The notes: generated from the sequence alone by a model not told the origin. Shown: positions 41,616-51,769, counted from the first letter of the stretch. The stretch: DNA of 64,000 bases from Haloarcula marina (GCF_024218775.1 NZ_CP100404.1:2480001-2544000); one strand, 5' to 3'. Made by a program: numbers and translations.

Positions 41616-41869
41616 GCTGGGACGTCATCAAGTACCCCCACGTCACCGAGAAGGCCATGAACGACATGGACTTCGACAACAAGCTTCAGTTCGTCGTCGA
41701 CGACGAGGCTGGGAAGCCCGAGGTCGCAGAGGCCGTCGAGACCCAGTACGACGTTACCGTCGTCGACGTGAACACGCAGAACACGATGGACGGCGTCAAG
41801 AAGGCCGTCGTGCGTCTCTCCGAAGACGACGACGCGCAGGAAGTCGCCTCCAGAATCGGGGTGTTCTAA
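41612..41869 (+). CDS. rpl23: 50S ribosomal protein L23
   Basis: An 85-residue L23 starting MSWDVIKYPHVTEKAMNDMD. It lines the polypeptide exit and docks SRP and the translocon. QYDVTVVDVNTQNTMDGVKK is the conserved rRNA-binding part. Overlaps rpl4 by 4 bp and precedes rpl2 by 2 bp. Confidence 0.97.
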   Translation: MSWDVIKYPHVTEKAMNDMDFDNKLQFVVDDEAGKPEVAEAVETQYDVTVVDVNTQNTMDGVKKAVVRLSEDDDAQEVASRIGVF

Positions 41870-41871
41870 CG

Positions 41872-42594
41872 ATGGGACGACGAATTCAGGGACAACGACG
41901 CGGTCGCGGGACGTCCACGTTCCGGGCGCCCTCGCACCGCTACAAGGCTGACCTCGAGCACCGGAAAGTCGAAGACGGCGATGTCATCGCAGGCACAGTC
42001 GTCGACATCGAACACGACCCCGCCCGCTCGGCGCCCGTCGCGGCCGTCGAGTTCGAGGACGGGGACCGCCGACTCGTCCTCGCGCCGGAAGGTATCGGCG
42101 TGGGCGACGAACTGCAGGTCGGCGTCAGCGCCGAAATCGCTCCGGGGAACACGCTCCCGCTCGCGGAGATTCCCGAAGGGGTTCCGGTCTGCAACGTCGA
42201 GTCCAGCCCCGGCGACGGCGGGCGCTTCGCCCGCGCGTCGGGTGTCAACGCGACCCTGCTGACCCACGACCGCTCGGTTGCTGTCGTCAAGCTCCCCTCC
42301 GGGGAGATGAAGCGGCTCGACCCGCAGTGCCGCGCCACCATCGGCGTCGTCGCCGGTGGCGGTCGGACTGACAAGCCGATGGTCAAAGCCGGGAACAAGT
42401 ATCACAAGATGAAAGCTCGCGGGACGAAGTGGCCTAACGTCCGTGGTGTCGCAATGAACGCCGTCGACCACCCCTTCGGTGGCGGTGGCCGACAGCACCC
42501 GGGCAAGCCGAAGTCCATCTCCCGCAACGCTCCGCCGGGCCGGAAGGTCGGGGACATCGCCTCGAGCCGGACCGGTCGAGGTGGTGACGAATGA
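41872..42594 (+). CDS. rpl2: 50S ribosomal protein L2
   Basis: A 240-residue L2. [20 protein letters not shown] is the archaeal N-terminus, [20 protein letters not shown] lies in the central SH3/OB region, and [20 protein letters not shown] is the universally conserved C-terminal loop with the functionally important His near the peptidyl transferase centre. Overlaps rps19 by 4 bp. Confidence 0.98.
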   Translation: MGRRIQGQRRGRGTSTFRAPSHRYKADLEHRKVEDGDVIAGTVVDIEHDPARSAPVAAVEFEDGDRRLVLAPEGIGVGDELQVGVSAEIAPGNTLPLAEIPEGVPVCNVESSPGDGGRFARASGVNATLLTHDRSVAVVKLPSGEMKRLDPQCRATIGVVAGGGRTDKPMVKAGNKYHKMKARGTKWPNVRGVAMNAVDHPFGGGGRQHPGKPKSISRNAPPGRKVGDIASSRTGRGGDE

Positions 42595-43013
42595 GTTCGG
42601 AATACCAAATCGGCCACGAAGGAGAGTTCTCCTTCCGCGGCCACACGCTCGACGAGCTGCAGGCGATGGAGCTCGACGAAGTCGCGGAACTGCTCCCCGC
42701 ACGCCAGCGGCGAAGTATCAAGCGCGGTCTGACCGAGGAAAAGCAGAAACTCCTCGAAAAGGCCCGCGAGGCCGAAGAGGAGGCGACGGCGAACAACCCG
42801 ATCCGCACGCACCTGCGCGACATGCCGGTGCTGCCGGAGATGGTGAACCTTACCTTCGCCGTCCACAACGGCCAGAGCTTCGAGCGCGTGAAGGTCGAGC
42901 CCGAGATGCTCGGGCACTACCTCGGTGAGTTCCAGCTCACCCGCACCTCGGTCGAACACGGTCAGGCCGGTATCGGGGCGACACGCTCCTCGAAGTTCGT
43001 ACCGCTCAAGTAA
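42591..43013 (+). CDS. rps19: 30S ribosomal protein S19
   Basis: A 140-residue archaeal S19 with an N-terminal extension ([20 protein letters not shown]) not found in bacterial S19. The conserved core is [20 protein letters not shown] and [20 protein letters not shown]. It contacts the decoding-site tRNA in the 30S head. Precedes rpl22 by 2 bp. Confidence 0.97.
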   Translation: MSSEYQIGHEGEFSFRGHTLDELQAMELDEVAELLPARQRRSIKRGLTEEKQKLLEKAREAEEEATANNPIRTHLRDMPVLPEMVNLTFAVHNGQSFERVKVEPEMLGHYLGEFQLTRTSVEHGQAGIGATRSSKFVPLK

Positions 43014-43015
43014 TC

Positions 43016-43477
43016 ATGGGAATCAGCTACTCAGTCGACGCCGACCCGGAGACCACCGCGAAAGCGATGCTTCGGGAGCGGCAGATGAGCCACAAGCACA
43101 GCAAGGCCATCGCCCGAGAGATCAAGGGCAAGACGGCGGGCGACGCCGTCGAGTTCCTCGAAGCGGTCATCGAGGGCGACCAGCCGGTCGCGTTCAAGCA
43201 GCACAACTCGGGCGTCGGCCACAAGAGCAAGGTCGACGGCTGGGACGCCGGTCGCTACCCGGAGAAGGCCTCCGAGGCCTTCATCGACCTGCTGGAGAAC
43301 GCCGTCGGCAACGCCGACCACCAGGGCTTCGACGGTGAAGCCATGGAGATCATGCACGTCGCCGCCCACAAGGTCGGCGAGCAGCAGGGTCGCAAGCCCC
43401 GCGCGATGGGGCGTGCCTCGGCGTGGAACAGCACGCTGGTCGACGTCGAACTCGTCCTCGAGGAGGTCAGCGAATAA
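43016..43477 (+). CDS. rpl22: 50S ribosomal protein L22
   Basis: A 153-residue L22 whose beta-hairpin forms part of the exit tunnel. SYSVDADPETTAKAMLRERQ, HKHSKAIAREIKGKTAGDAV and PRAMGRASAWNSTLVDVELV are family segments. The stop shares a base with the rps3 start (TAATG, 43475-43479). Confidence 0.97.
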   Translation: MGISYSVDADPETTAKAMLRERQMSHKHSKAIAREIKGKTAGDAVEFLEAVIEGDQPVAFKQHNSGVGHKSKVDGWDAGRYPEKASEAFIDLLENAVGNADHQGFDGEAMEIMHVAAHKVGEQQGRKPRAMGRASAWNSTLVDVELVLEEVSE

Positions 43478-44376
43478 TGGCCGACGAACAGCAGTTCATC
43501 GAGGACGGCCTCCAGCGGACCCAAATCGACGAGTTCTTCGCGGAAGAACTCGGCCGTGCGGGCTACGGCGGCATGGACGTCGCCAAGACCCCGATGGGGA
43601 CCCAAATCGTCCTGAAGGCCGAGAAGCCCGGGATGGTCATCGGCAAGGGCGGGAAGAACATCCGCAAGATCACGACCGAACTCGAAGAGCGGTTCAACCT
43701 CGACGACCCGCAAATCGACGTTCAGGAAGTCGAGGAACCGGACCTCAACGCCCGCATCGTCGCGGACCGTCTGGGGAACGCCCTCGAACGCGGCTGGTAC
43801 TTCCGCAAGGCCGGTCACACGACCATCGACCGCATCATGGAATCTGGCGCGCTCGGTGCCGAAATCGTCCTCTCAGGGAAGGTTACCGGTGCCCGTTCGC
43901 GCGTCGAGAAGTTCAACCGCGGTTACATCAAGCACAACGGCGAACCCGCCGAAGAAATCGTCGACAGCGGCGTCGGCGTCGCCGTGATGAAACTCGGCAC
44001 CATCGGCGTGCAGGTCAAGATAATCCCGCCGGACGCCGAACTCCCCGACGACTTCGAGATTTACGAGGACGTCGAGGTCGAAGACTACGTCGCCGACACC
44101 GAGGGCGAGTCCGTCGAGGAACTCCTCGAAGGCGAACCCGAAGGCGACGAGGAAGCCGAGACCGTCGAAGTCGGTCACGACGAACCCGACGAGGTCGAGG
44201 TCGACGAGGAAGTCGTCGAAGAAGTCGTCGAGGAAGACGTCGAGGTCCCGACTGACGAAGATGTCGAGGACGTCGATGTCGACGAACTCGAGGAAGCCGT
44301 CGAAGAGGACCTCGACGAAGACGTCGAGGCCGAAGCGGAAGAACTGATGGACGAGATGGAGGATGACGAAGAATGA
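43477..44376 (+). CDS. rps3: 30S ribosomal protein S3 with hyperacidic tail
   Basis: A 299-residue S3. The KH domain has GMVIGKGGKNIRKITTELEE (GxxG loop), and RNIEEALLRAG-type helices are replaced by LNARIVADRLGNALERGWYF. GYIKHNGEPAEEIVDSGVGV and MKLGTIGVQVKIIPPDAELP close the globular part at about residue 195. The final 100 residues are almost only Glu, Asp and Val (for example VDEEVVEEVVEEDVEVPTDE), a halophile trait exaggerated here. The start at 43477 follows the rpl22 stop; the frame extends earlier only as a shadow. Confidence 0.97.
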   Translation: MADEQQFIEDGLQRTQIDEFFAEELGRAGYGGMDVAKTPMGTQIVLKAEKPGMVIGKGGKNIRKITTELEERFNLDDPQIDVQEVEEPDLNARIVADRLGNALERGWYFRKAGHTTIDRIMESGALGAEIVLSGKVTGARSRVEKFNRGYIKHNGEPAEEIVDSGVGVAVMKLGTIGVQVKIIPPDAELPDDFEIYEDVEVEDYVADTEGESVEELLEGEPEGDEEAETVEVGHDEPDEVEVDEEVVEEVVEEDVEVPTDEDVEDVDVDELEEAVEEDLDEDVEAEAEELMDEMEDDEE

Positions 44377-44591
44377 CTGTCCTTCACGTCCAGGAAGTTC
44401 GCGACATGACGCCCGCCGAGCGAGAGGCGGAACTCGACGAACTCAAGACGGAACTACTCAACGCCCGCGCCGTGCAGGCGGCGGGTGGCGCCCCGGAGAA
44501 CCCGGGCCGCATCAAGGAACTGAAGAAAGCCATCGCGCGAATCAAGACGATTCAGCGCGAAGCAGGCGACCTCCAGCAGGAGGACGAATAA
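44373..44591 (+). CDS. rpl29: 50S ribosomal protein L29
   Basis: A 72-residue L29, a two-helix protein at the tunnel exit. TVLHVQEVRDMTPAEREAEL and NPGRIKELKKAIARIKTIQR are the helices. It overlaps rps3 by 4 bp and the next gene, rnp1, by one base. Confidence 0.95.
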   Translation: MTVLHVQEVRDMTPAEREAELDELKTELLNARAVQAAGGAPENPGRIKELKKAIARIKTIQREAGDLQQEDE

Positions 44592-44878
44592 TGCCACTGA
44601 CACCCGCGACGCTCCCACGTCACGAACTCGTCGGCCTCGACGTCGAGGTCGTCGCCGCGTCCAATCCGGACGCTATCGGTATCAGCGGTCGCGTCGTCAC
44701 CGAGACGACCCAGACACTGGGTATCGAGGGGGCCGACCGGGTGTGGCACGTGCCGAAGGACAGCGCGACGTTCACCTTCGACCTCGACGACGGACAGCGA
44801 GTCCGCGTCGACGGGTCGAAACTCGTCGCCCGTCCCGCTCGCCGCACAGAGAAATCAGGTGATTCCAAATGGCGCTAG
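44591..44878 (+). CDS. rnp1: Ribonuclease P protein component 1 (Rpp29)
   Basis: A 95-residue protein of the archaeal Rpp29/Pop4 family, an Sm-like barrel that stabilises the RNase P RNA and helps mature tRNA 5' ends. LPRHELVGLDVEVVAASNPD, GISGRVVTETTQTLGIEG and VPKDSATFTFDLDDGQRVRV match the family. It lies inside the ribosomal cluster between rpl29 and rps17, as in other archaea. Its end overlaps the rps17 start by 10 bp (44869-44878), a strong coupling. Confidence 0.93.
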   Translation: MPLTPATLPRHELVGLDVEVVAASNPDAIGISGRVVTETTQTLGIEGADRVWHVPKDSATFTFDLDDGQRVRVDGSKLVARPARRTEKSGDSKWR

Positions 44879-45207
44879 GACTGAACGTACAGGAACCGGA
44901 GACGACCTGTACCGACCAGCACTGCCCGTTCCACGGAGAGCTCTCCGTGCGCGGTCAGACGCTGGACGGTGAGGTCGCTTCCACCGATATGGAGAAGACC
45001 GTCGTCGTCGAGCGCGAGTACGACGTGAAGGTGCCGAAATACGACCGCTTCATGAAGCGGCGGAGCCGCGTTCCGGCTCACGCACCCGACTGTCTCGACC
45101 TCGCGGTCGGTGACACGGTCACGATAGCAGAGTGTCGACCGCTCTCGAAAACGAAGAACCACGTCGTCGTCAGCGTTGCCGACGACACCGAGGACGGTGA
45201 GAACTAA
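44869..45207 (+). CDS. rps17: 30S ribosomal protein S17
   Basis: A 112-residue archaeal S17. [40 protein letters not shown] and [20 protein letters not shown] are conserved; the N-terminal extension contains CTDQHCPFH, a possible metal-binding Cys/His cluster. The TAA stop shares a base with the rpl14 ATG. Confidence 0.96.
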   Translation: MALGLNVQEPETTCTDQHCPFHGELSVRGQTLDGEVASTDMEKTVVVEREYDVKVPKYDRFMKRRSRVPAHAPDCLDLAVGDTVTIAECRPLSKTKNHVVVSVADDTEDGEN

Positions 45208-45605
45208 TGGAGGCGCTCAACGCAGACGTCACCCAAGGCCTGGAGAAGGGCTCGCTCATCACGTGTGCCGACAACACCGGCGCACGTGAACTGAAAGTCA
45301 TCTCCGTTCACGGCTACTCGGGGACGAAGAGCCGCCACCCGAAGGCTGGGCTGGGCGACAAGATCACGGTCTCGGTCACCAAGGGGACGCCGGAGATGCG
45401 TCGCCAGGTGCTCGAAGCCGTGGTCGTCCGCCAGCGAAAGCCCATCCGCCGTCCCGACGGCACCCGCGTCAAGTTCGAAGACAACGCGGCCGTCATCGTG
45501 GACGAGAACGAGGACCCGCGCGGGACCGAGCTGAAAGGCCCCATCTCGCGGGAAGTCGCGGAACGCTTCGGGAGTGTCGCCTCCGCAGCGACGATGATCG
45601 TATAG
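45207..45605 (+). CDS. rpl14: 50S ribosomal protein L14
   Basis: A 132-residue L14. [40 protein letters not shown] and [20 protein letters not shown] are universal motifs. L14 forms a bridge to the small subunit and docks initiation factor 6. It precedes rpl24 by 4 bp. Confidence 0.97.
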   Translation: MEALNADVTQGLEKGSLITCADNTGARELKVISVHGYSGTKSRHPKAGLGDKITVSVTKGTPEMRRQVLEAVVVRQRKPIRRPDGTRVKFEDNAAVIVDENEDPRGTELKGPISREVAERFGSVASAATMIV

Positions 45606-45609
45606 AACA

Positions 45610-45972
45610 ATGAGTCAGCAACCAGACAAACAGCGAACGAGTCAACGACGCGCCCCGCTCCACGAGCGACACAAGCAGGTTCGGGCGACGCTGTCGGCCG
45701 ACCTCCGCGAGGAGTACGGCCAGCGAAACGTCCGCGTCAACGCCGGCGACACCGTCGAGGTGCTCCGCGGCGACTTCGCGGGCGAGGAAGGCGAAGTGCT
45801 CGAAGTCGACCTCACGGACGCCGTCATCCACGTCGAGGACGTTACCCTCGAAAAGACCGACGGCGAAGAGGTCCCGCGACCGCTCGACACCTCGAACGTT
45901 CGGGTCACCGACCTGAACTTAGAGGACGAGAAGCGGGAATCGCGTCTCGAATCGGAGGATGATTCCGCATGA
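45610..45972 (+). CDS. rpl24: 50S ribosomal protein L24
   Basis: A 120-residue archaeal L24. The N-terminal basic extension [20 protein letters not shown] is archaeal/eukaryotic; the KOW motif is [20 protein letters not shown]. An acidic tail follows. It overlaps rps4e by 4 bp (ATGA). Confidence 0.97.
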   Translation: MSQQPDKQRTSQRRAPLHERHKQVRATLSADLREEYGQRNVRVNAGDTVEVLRGDFAGEEGEVLEVDLTDAVIHVEDVTLEKTDGEEVPRPLDTSNVRVTDLNLEDEKRESRLESEDDSA

Positions 45973-46670
45973 GTAACCACCAGAAGCGACTCTCGGTGCC
46001 CAACAGTTGGCCCGTAGAGCGCAAGACGGCAACGTTCACGGTCAAGGCCGGTGCCGGTCCGCACGGTGAGTCGGGGGTCCCCCTGCTCATCGTCCTGCGG
46101 GACGTGCTCGGCTACGCCGACAACCGCAAAGAAGCGCGCTACGCGCTCAACGAGGACAACGTCCTCATCAACGGCAAGGCCGTCTCCGACGAGGAGCGCC
46201 CTGTCGGGATGTTCGACATCCTCGCCTTCACCGAGCGCGAAGAGTACTACCGCGTGTTCCCCGGCGAGGGCGGTCGGCTTGCGCTGACCGCCATCGAGGC
46301 GGACGCTGCCGAGTCCAAACTCGGCAAAATCGTCAGCAAATCTCACGTGCCCGGTGGCGACGTGCAACTGGGCCTCCACGACGGGCAGACGCTCGTCGTC
46401 GAGGACGACCAGACCTACGACGCCGGTGACTCCATCGTCGTCGACAACGAGACCAACGAGGTCGTCGCTCACTTCGAGTACGGAGAGGGCGCACTCGTCA
46501 CGGCCGTCGACGGCGCACACGCCGGCGAAATCGGCGAAGTCGACGAGATTCAGGTCACGCCCGGGTCCGCACAGAACAACGTCCTCGTCTCGCAGGACGA
46601 CGGCGGCTTCGAAACGGTCGAAGAGTACGTCGTGGTCATCGACGAGAACTTCACGGGTGACGACGAATGA
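45969..46670 (+). CDS. rps4e: 30S ribosomal protein S4e
   Basis: A 233-residue archaeal/eukaryotic S4e. An S4-like RNA-binding part ([20 protein letters not shown], then [20 protein letters not shown]) is followed by a KOW-like segment ([20 protein letters not shown]). It is found only in archaea and eukaryotes, unrelated to bacterial S4. Overlaps rpl5 by 4 bp. Confidence 0.97.
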   Translation: MSNHQKRLSVPNSWPVERKTATFTVKAGAGPHGESGVPLLIVLRDVLGYADNRKEARYALNEDNVLINGKAVSDEERPVGMFDILAFTEREEYYRVFPGEGGRLALTAIEADAAESKLGKIVSKSHVPGGDVQLGLHDGQTLVVEDDQTYDAGDSIVVDNETNEVVAHFEYGEGALVTAVDGAHAGEIGEVDEIQVTPGSAQNNVLVSQDDGGFETVEEYVVVIDENFTGDDE

Positions 46671-47191
46671 GCTCGGAGACCGCGGATTTCCACGAGATGC
46701 GCGAACCGAGCGTCGAGAAGGTCGTCGTCCACATGGGCATCGGTCACGGTGGCCGCGACCTCGCCAACGCCGAGGACATCCTCGGCGAGATTACGGGCCA
46801 GACGCCCGTCCGAACGAAGGCCAAGCGGACCGTCGGCGAGTTCGACATCCGCGAGGGCGACCCCATCGGCGCGAAGGTCACGCTGCGTGACGAACTCGCC
46901 GCCGAGTTCCTCGAGACGGCGCTGCCGCTCGCGGAACTCAAGGGGTCGCAGTTCGACGACACCGGCAACTTCAGCTTCGGCGTCGAGGAACACACGGAGT
47001 TCCCGAGCCAGGAGTACGACCCGTCCATCGGAATCTACGGGCTGGACGTGACGGTCAACCTCGTCCGCCCCGGCTACCGCGTCGCCAAGCGCGACAAGGC
47101 GTCGCGCTCGATTCCGTCGAACCACCGACTCAATCCCGCGGACGCTATCGCGTTCGTCGAGTCGACATTCGATGTTGAGGTGAGCGAATGA
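46667..47191 (+). CDS. rpl5: 50S ribosomal protein L5
   Basis: A 174-residue L5 that binds 5S rRNA and contacts the P-site t[29 protein letters not shown]-like [20 protein letters not shown] and [20 protein letters not shown] are conserved. Overlaps rps14 by 4 bp. Confidence 0.97.
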   Translation: MSSETADFHEMREPSVEKVVVHMGIGHGGRDLANAEDILGEITGQTPVRTKAKRTVGEFDIREGDPIGAKVTLRDELAAEFLETALPLAELKGSQFDDTGNFSFGVEEHTEFPSQEYDPSIGIYGLDVTVNLVRPGYRVAKRDKASRSIPSNHRLNPADAIAFVESTFDVEVSE

Positions 47192-47367
47192 GCGAAAGTG
47201 AAACCACAGAAGAGCCCGACGTCGCCGAGTCCGAGCGGACCGGCCAGCTCGAGTCCTGCCAGCGCTGCGGGCGCGAACAGGGACTCGTCGGCAAGTACGA
47301 CATCTGGCTATGTCGCCAGTGCTTCCGCGAGATTTCTCGGGGAATGGGCTTCAAGAAGTACAGCTAA
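47188..47367 (+). CDS. rps14: 30S ribosomal protein S14 (zinc type)
   Basis: A 59-residue S14. The cysteines at residues 24, 27, 42 and 45 (SCQRCGR and WLCRQCFRE) form the zinc site of the short, zinc-containing S14 form. The end RGMGFKKYS is the universal C-terminus. The first 20 residues are an acidic halophilic extension. It overlaps the rpl5 stop (ATGA) and is followed by rps8 after 2 bp. It is short and easily missed. Confidence 0.96.
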   Translation: MSESETTEEPDVAESERTGQLESCQRCGREQGLVGKYDIWLCRQCFREISRGMGFKKYS

Positions 47368-47369
47368 CC

Positions 47370-47762
47370 ATGACAGGTAACGACCCATTCGCCAACGCGC
47401 TGTCGGCCATCAACAACGCCGAGAGCGTCGGGCATCTGGACCAGACGGTATCGCCCGCCTCGAACGAAATCGGCGCTGTCCTCGAGGTCTTCTACGACCG
47501 CGGGTACGTCGACGGATTCACCTTCGTCGACGACGGCAAAGCCGGTGAGTTCGAGGTCGAACTGAAAGGAGCCATCAACGAGTGTGGCCCGGTCAAGCCC
47601 CGCTACTCTGCGGGCGCAGACGAGTTCGAGAAGTGGGAGAAGCGGTTCCTCCCCGCCCGTGACTACGGGACCCTCGTCGTTTCGACCAGCCACGGAATCA
47701 TGAGCCACTACGAGGCCCGTGAGGAAGGCGTTGGTGGACAGGTCATCGCGTACGTGTACTAA
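47370..47762 (+). CDS. rps8: 30S ribosomal protein S8
   Basis: A 130-residue S8, an early assembly protein that binds helix 21 of 16S rRNA. DPFANALSAINNAESVGHLD, ASNEIGAVLEVFYDRGYVDG and VVSTSHGIMSHYEAREEGVG are conserved segments. The ATG at 47370 is chosen by the family N-terminus; an upstream extension would run into rps14. It precedes rpl6 by 2 bp. Confidence 0.97.
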   Translation: MTGNDPFANALSAINNAESVGHLDQTVSPASNEIGAVLEVFYDRGYVDGFTFVDDGKAGEFEVELKGAINECGPVKPRYSAGADEFEKWEKRFLPARDYGTLVVSTSHGIMSHYEAREEGVGGQVIAYVY

Positions 47763-47764
47763 CA

Positions 47765-48301
47765 ATGCCACGAGTAGAACTGGAAATTCCGGAAGACGTG
47801 ACCGCCGAACAGGACCATCTCGACATCACCGTCGAGGGTCCCAACGGCAGTGTCACACGACGGCTCTGGTACCCCGACATCGACGTCTCCGTCGAGGACG
47901 GCGTCGTCGTCATCGAGTCCGAGGAATCGGACGCGAAGACGAACTCGACAATCGGGACCTTCCAGAGCCACATCGAGAACATGTTCCACGGCGTGACCGA
48001 GGGCTGGGAGTACGAGATGGAAGTCTTCTACTCTCACTTCCCGATGCAGGTCAACGTCGAGGGTGACGAAGTCGTCATCGAGAACTTCCTCGGCGAGAAG
48101 GCCGCCCGTCGAACGACGGTCCACGGCGACACCGAGGTCCAGATCGACGGCGAGGAACTCACCCTGACGGGCTCGAACATCGAGGCCGTCGGCCAGACCG
48201 CCGCGGACATCGAACAGCTCACGCGCATCAACGACAAGGACGTGCGCGTGTTCCAAGACGGGGTGTACATCACCCAGAAACCGAGCCGAGGTGACGCCTG
48301 A
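47765..48301 (+). CDS. rpl6: 50S ribosomal protein L6
   Basis: A 178-residue L6 near the sarcin-ricin loop. [20 protein letters not shown] and [20 protein letters not shown] are archaeal L6 segments, and [20 protein letters not shown] is the conserved part of the second domain. Its stop overlaps rpl32e by one base. Confidence 0.97.
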   Translation: MPRVELEIPEDVTAEQDHLDITVEGPNGSVTRRLWYPDIDVSVEDGVVVIESEESDAKTNSTIGTFQSHIENMFHGVTEGWEYEMEVFYSHFPMQVNVEGDEVVIENFLGEKAARRTTVHGDTEVQIDGEELTLTGSNIEAVGQTAADIEQLTRINDKDVRVFQDGVYITQKPSRGDA

Positions 48302-49152
48302 TGGCAGACAACCCCGACAACAAGAGCAGTGACGCCGACGCCAACGAAGAGGCGCTGACGCAGGGCGACGGGCCCGAAGCAGACATCGAGTCCGAACAGC
48401 CCCTCGACGGCGAACCCGCCGAGGACGTCGACGAAGTGGCCGAGGAGGCCGAAGCCGACGACGACGAGATGGAACTGACCGACATCAGCGGTGTCGGCGA
48501 CTCCAAGGCCGACGCGCTGCGCGAGGCCGGATTCGAGACCGTCGACGACGTTCGCGCCGCTGACCAGTCCGCACTCGCGGAGGTCAACGGCATCGGGAAC
48601 GCGCTCGCGGCCCGAATCAAAGCCGACGTCGGTGGGCTCGAAGTCGACACCGAGACCGAAGCCGAAGTCGAAGAGGAAGGCGCCGAGGAGGCGGCCGACG
48701 AGGACGTGGAGACGGAACTCCAGCCCCGCGGCCACGCCGACAAGACGCCGGACCTCGACGACGAGGCGGCCCGACTGCTGGCACAGCGACACCGCGTCGG
48801 CACGCCGCAGTTCAACCGACAGGACCACCACAAGAAAAAGCGCGTCTCGACCTCGTGGCGCCGCCCCCGCGGCCAGCTATCGAAGCAGCGCCGGGGAATC
48901 AAGGGCAAAGGCGACACCGTCGAGGCGGGCTTCCGCTCGCCGAAGGCGGTTCGCGGCAAGCACCCCTCGGGCTTCGACGAAGTCCGCGTCCACAACGTGG
49001 ACGATCTCGAAGGCGTCGACGGCGACGTCGAGGCGGTCCGAATCGCCTCGAAGGTCGGCGCTCGAAAGCGCGAGCGCATCGAAGAGGAAGCCGAGGACGC
49101 GGGCATCCGCGTGCTCAACCCCACCTACGTTGAAGTCGAGGTGAACGAGTAA
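48301..49152 (+). CDS. rpl32e: 50S ribosomal protein L32e with HhH domain
   Basis: A 283-residue L32e, twice the length of the usual core. The N-terminal part is acidic (1-55) and is followed by a helix-hairpin-helix domain (about 58-115, [20 protein letters not shown] and [20 protein letters not shown]), a DNA/RNA-binding module. The L32e core starts near residue 145 ([20 protein letters not shown], then [20 protein letters not shown]). The HhH extension is known in other haloarchaeal L32e proteins; its role is unclear. It overlaps rpl19e by one base. Confidence 0.95.
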   Translation: MADNPDNKSSDADANEEALTQGDGPEADIESEQPLDGEPAEDVDEVAEEAEADDDEMELTDISGVGDSKADALREAGFETVDDVRAADQSALAEVNGIGNALAARIKADVGGLEVDTETEAEVEEEGAEEAADEDVETELQPRGHADKTPDLDDEAARLLAQRHRVGTPQFNRQDHHKKKRVSTSWRRPRGQLSKQRRGIKGKGDTVEAGFRSPKAVRGKHPSGFDEVRVHNVDDLEGVDGDVEAVRIASKVGARKRERIEEEAEDAGIRVLNPTYVEVEVNE

Positions 49153-49601
49153 TGACGGACCTCTCCGCACAGAAGCGACTCGCAGCAGACGTCCTCGACG
49201 TCGGGAAGAACCGCGTCTGGTTCAACCCCGACCGACAAGGCGACATCGCGGACGCGATTACCCGCGAAGACGTTCGCGAACTGGTCGACGAGGGCGCAAT
49301 TCAGTCGAAGGACAAGAAAGGCAACTCCCGCGGCCGCGCCCGGGAGCGACAGAAGAAGCGCGCCTACGGCCACCAGAAGGGAGCCGGTTCCCGGAAGGGC
49401 AAGGCTGGCGCACGCCAAGACCCGAAGAAGGATTGGCAGTCGCGCATCCGCGCACAGCGAAAGAAGTTGCGCGAACTCCGCGACGACGGCACGCTGACGA
49501 AATCGCAGTACCGCGACCTGTACGACAAGGCTGGCGGTGGCGAGTTCGACAGCGTCGCCGACCTCGAACGATACATCGACGCAAACCACGGTGACGAATA
49601 A
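49152..49601 (+). CDS. rpl19e: 50S ribosomal protein L19e
   Basis: A 149-residue archaeal/eukaryotic L19e. TDLSAQKRLAADVLDVGKNR, VWFNPDRQGDIADAITREDV and the basic GRARERQKKRAYGHQKGAGS are family motifs. Overlaps rpl18 by one base. Confidence 0.97.
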   Translation: MTDLSAQKRLAADVLDVGKNRVWFNPDRQGDIADAITREDVRELVDEGAIQSKDKKGNSRGRARERQKKRAYGHQKGAGSRKGKAGARQDPKKDWQSRIRAQRKKLRELRDDGTLTKSQYRDLYDKAGGGEFDSVADLERYIDANHGDE

Positions 49602-50164
49602 TGGCGACAGGACCACGATACAAGGTGCCGATGCGGCGACGCCGCGAGGCCCGTACCGACTACCATCAGCGGTTGCGCCTGCTGAAATCCGGCAAGCCCC
49701 GCCTCGTTGCTCGAAAGAGCAACAAGCACGTCAGGGCGCAGCTGGTGACGCTGGGCGGCGAGGGCGACCGAACGCTCGCGTCCGCTCACTCGAGCGACCT
49801 CGAAGAGTACGGCTGGGAAGCGCCGACGGGCAACATGCCCGCGGCGTATCTGACCGGCCTGCTCGCCGGGCTTCGCGCACAGGAAGCGGGCGTCGAGGAA
49901 GCGGTGCTCGACATCGGCCTCAACTCCCCGACCCCCGGAAGCAAAGTGTTCGCAATACAAGAAGGCGCAATCGACGCCGGGCTCGAAATCCCCCACAACG
50001 ACGACGTACTCGCCGACTGGCAGCGCACCCGCGGTGCCCACATCGCCGAGTACGCCGAGCAGCTGGACGACCCGCTGTACAGCGGGGACTTCGACGCCGA
50101 AGACCTCCCGGAACACTTCGACGAAGTACGGGAGACCCTACTGGAAGGTGACATCGAACTATGA
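49601..50164 (+). CDS. rpl18: 50S ribosomal protein L18
   Basis: A 187-residue archaeal L18 (eukaryotic L5 homologue), a 5S rRNA binder. [20 protein letters not shown] and [20 protein letters not shown] are N-terminal; [20 protein letters not shown] is the conserved middle. Overlaps rps5 by 4 bp. Confidence 0.97.
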   Translation: MATGPRYKVPMRRRREARTDYHQRLRLLKSGKPRLVARKSNKHVRAQLVTLGGEGDRTLASAHSSDLEEYGWEAPTGNMPAAYLTGLLAGLRAQEAGVEEAVLDIGLNSPTPGSKVFAIQEGAIDAGLEIPHNDDVLADWQRTRGAHIAEYAEQLDDPLYSGDFDAEDLPEHFDEVRETLLEGDIEL

Positions 50165-50799
50165 GTGCTGACAACGGCTGGGAACCCCGAACACGCCTCG
50201 GCAAGAAGGTTGTCGAGGGCGAAATCGACTCCATGCAGGAGGCGCTGAACTCGGGGCTTCCCCTGAAAGAATCGGAAGTCGTCAACCAGCTCGTTCCCGA
50301 CCTGGAAGACGAAGTGCTGGACATCAACATGGTCCAGCGGATGACCGACTCCGGACGACGAGTGAAGTTCCGCTGCGTCGTCGCTGTCGGTAACCGCGAC
50401 GGCCTCGTCGGCTACGCCGAGGGGCGTGACGACCAGGTCGGCGGTGCGATCCAGAAGGCCATCGAGGTGGCCAAACTGAACCTCATCGACGTCTCCCGCG
50501 GCTGCGGGTCCTGGGAGTGTGGCTGTGGCCGTCCCCACACGGTCGCGCTGCGCACCAAGGGCAAGGCCGGGAGCGTCGAAGTCGAGCTTCAGCCCGCACC
50601 GCGCGGGCTGGGCCTCGCGGGCGGAGAGACCGTCCGCAAGGTGCTCGAACTCGCCGGTATCGAGGACATCTGGACACGCTCGTCGGGCAACACCCGAACC
50701 ACCGTCAACTTCGCGAAGGCGACGTTCAACGCGCTCAAGGGCACGGCCGAAGCCCGCGTCCCCGAGCGCACCTTCGAGAAACGTGAGGTGATCGAGTGA
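50161..50799 (+). CDS. rps5: 30S ribosomal protein S5
   Basis: A 212-residue S5, involved in mRNA helicase activity and decoding. The double-stranded RNA-binding fold contains [20 protein letters not shown] and [34 protein letters not shown] is an archaeal insert with three Cys and a His that could bind zinc. Overlaps rpl30 by one base. Confidence 0.97.
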   Translation: MSADNGWEPRTRLGKKVVEGEIDSMQEALNSGLPLKESEVVNQLVPDLEDEVLDINMVQRMTDSGRRVKFRCVVAVGNRDGLVGYAEGRDDQVGGAIQKAIEVAKLNLIDVSRGCGSWECGCGRPHTVALRTKGKAGSVEVELQPAPRGLGLAGGETVRKVLELAGIEDIWTRSSGNTRTTVNFAKATFNALKGTAEARVPERTFEKREVIE

Positions 50800-51263
50800 T
50801 GCAAGCGCTCGTTCAGATTCGCGGCGACGTCAACATGGATACGGACATCCACGACACGCTGAAGATGCTGAACATCCACCACGTCAACCACGCGACGCTC
50901 GTCCCGGAGACGGACACGTACCGTGGCATGGTGACGAAGGTCAACGACTTCGTCGCCTACGGCGAGCCGAGCCAGGAGACGGTGGAACTGCTCATCGAGC
51001 GACGCGGCGAGCCCGCGGAGGGCGACGCCGACATCGACGACGAGTGGGTCGCCGAGCACACCGACTACGACGACGTCGGCAGTCTCGCCGCCGCACTCGT
51101 CGACGAGGAGACGACCCTCAACGAGCAGGGGCTCTCCCCGACGCTCCGTCTGCACCCGCCGCGCGGCGGCCACGACGGCATCAAACACCCCACCAAGGAA
51201 GGCGGTGAACTCGGAAAGCACGACTCCGAGGACATCGACGAACTCCTGGAGGCGATGCGATAA
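50799..51263 (+). CDS. rpl30: 50S ribosomal protein L30
   Basis: A 154-residue archaeal L30. [40 protein letters not shown] and LHPPRGGHDGIKHPTKEGGE are conserved. The ATG at 50799 overlaps the rps5 stop (TGATG); a GTG three bases upstream is unlikely. Overlaps rpl15 by one base. Confidence 0.96.
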   Translation: MQALVQIRGDVNMDTDIHDTLKMLNIHHVNHATLVPETDTYRGMVTKVNDFVAYGEPSQETVELLIERRGEPAEGDADIDDEWVAEHTDYDDVGSLAAALVDEETTLNEQGLSPTLRLHPPRGGHDGIKHPTKEGGELGKHDSEDIDELLEAMR

Positions 51264-51763
51264 TGACGAGTAAGAAACGACGACAGCGCGGGTCCCGCAC
51301 GCACGGCGGCGGCTCGCACAAGAACCGACGCGGCGCCGGTCACCGCGGTGGTCGCGGGGCCGCCGGTCGCGACAAGCACGAGTTCCACAACTACGAGCCG
51401 CTCGGCAAGAGCGGGTTCAAGCGTCCGGAGAAGGTCCAAGAAGAGGTCGCGACGGTCGACGTCCGCGAACTCGACGAGGACGCCGCACTGCTAGTCGCCG
51501 ACGGCCTCGCCGAGGAAGACGGCGACGGCTACCACATCGACGTCCGCGAGGCCCTCGACGACGCCGAGGACGCCGACGTGGTGAAGGTGCTCGGTGCCGG
51601 ACAGGTCCGCAACGAACTCACCGTCGTCGCCGACGACTTCTCGGACGGTGCGGTCGAGAAAATCGAGGCGGCCGGTGGCGAGACGGAACTGACCGAACTC
51701 GGCGAGGAGCGGCAGGAAGCCGCCGAAGAAGCCGCCGAGGACGACGCGGACGACGAGGAGTAA
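51263..51763 (+). CDS. rpl15: 50S ribosomal protein L15
   Basis: A 166-residue L15. The basic Gly/Arg/His-rich N-terminus (TSKKRRQRGSRTHGGGSHKN, then RGAGHRGGRGAAGRDKHEF) threads into 23S rRNA; the C-terminus is acidic. It precedes secY by 6 bp. Confidence 0.97.
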   Translation: MTSKKRRQRGSRTHGGGSHKNRRGAGHRGGRGAAGRDKHEFHNYEPLGKSGFKRPEKVQEEVATVDVRELDEDAALLVADGLAEEDGDGYHIDVREALDDAEDADVVKVLGAGQVRNELTVVADDFSDGAVEKIEAAGGETELTELGEERQEAAEEAAEDDADDEE

Positions 51764-51769
51764 CGACCG

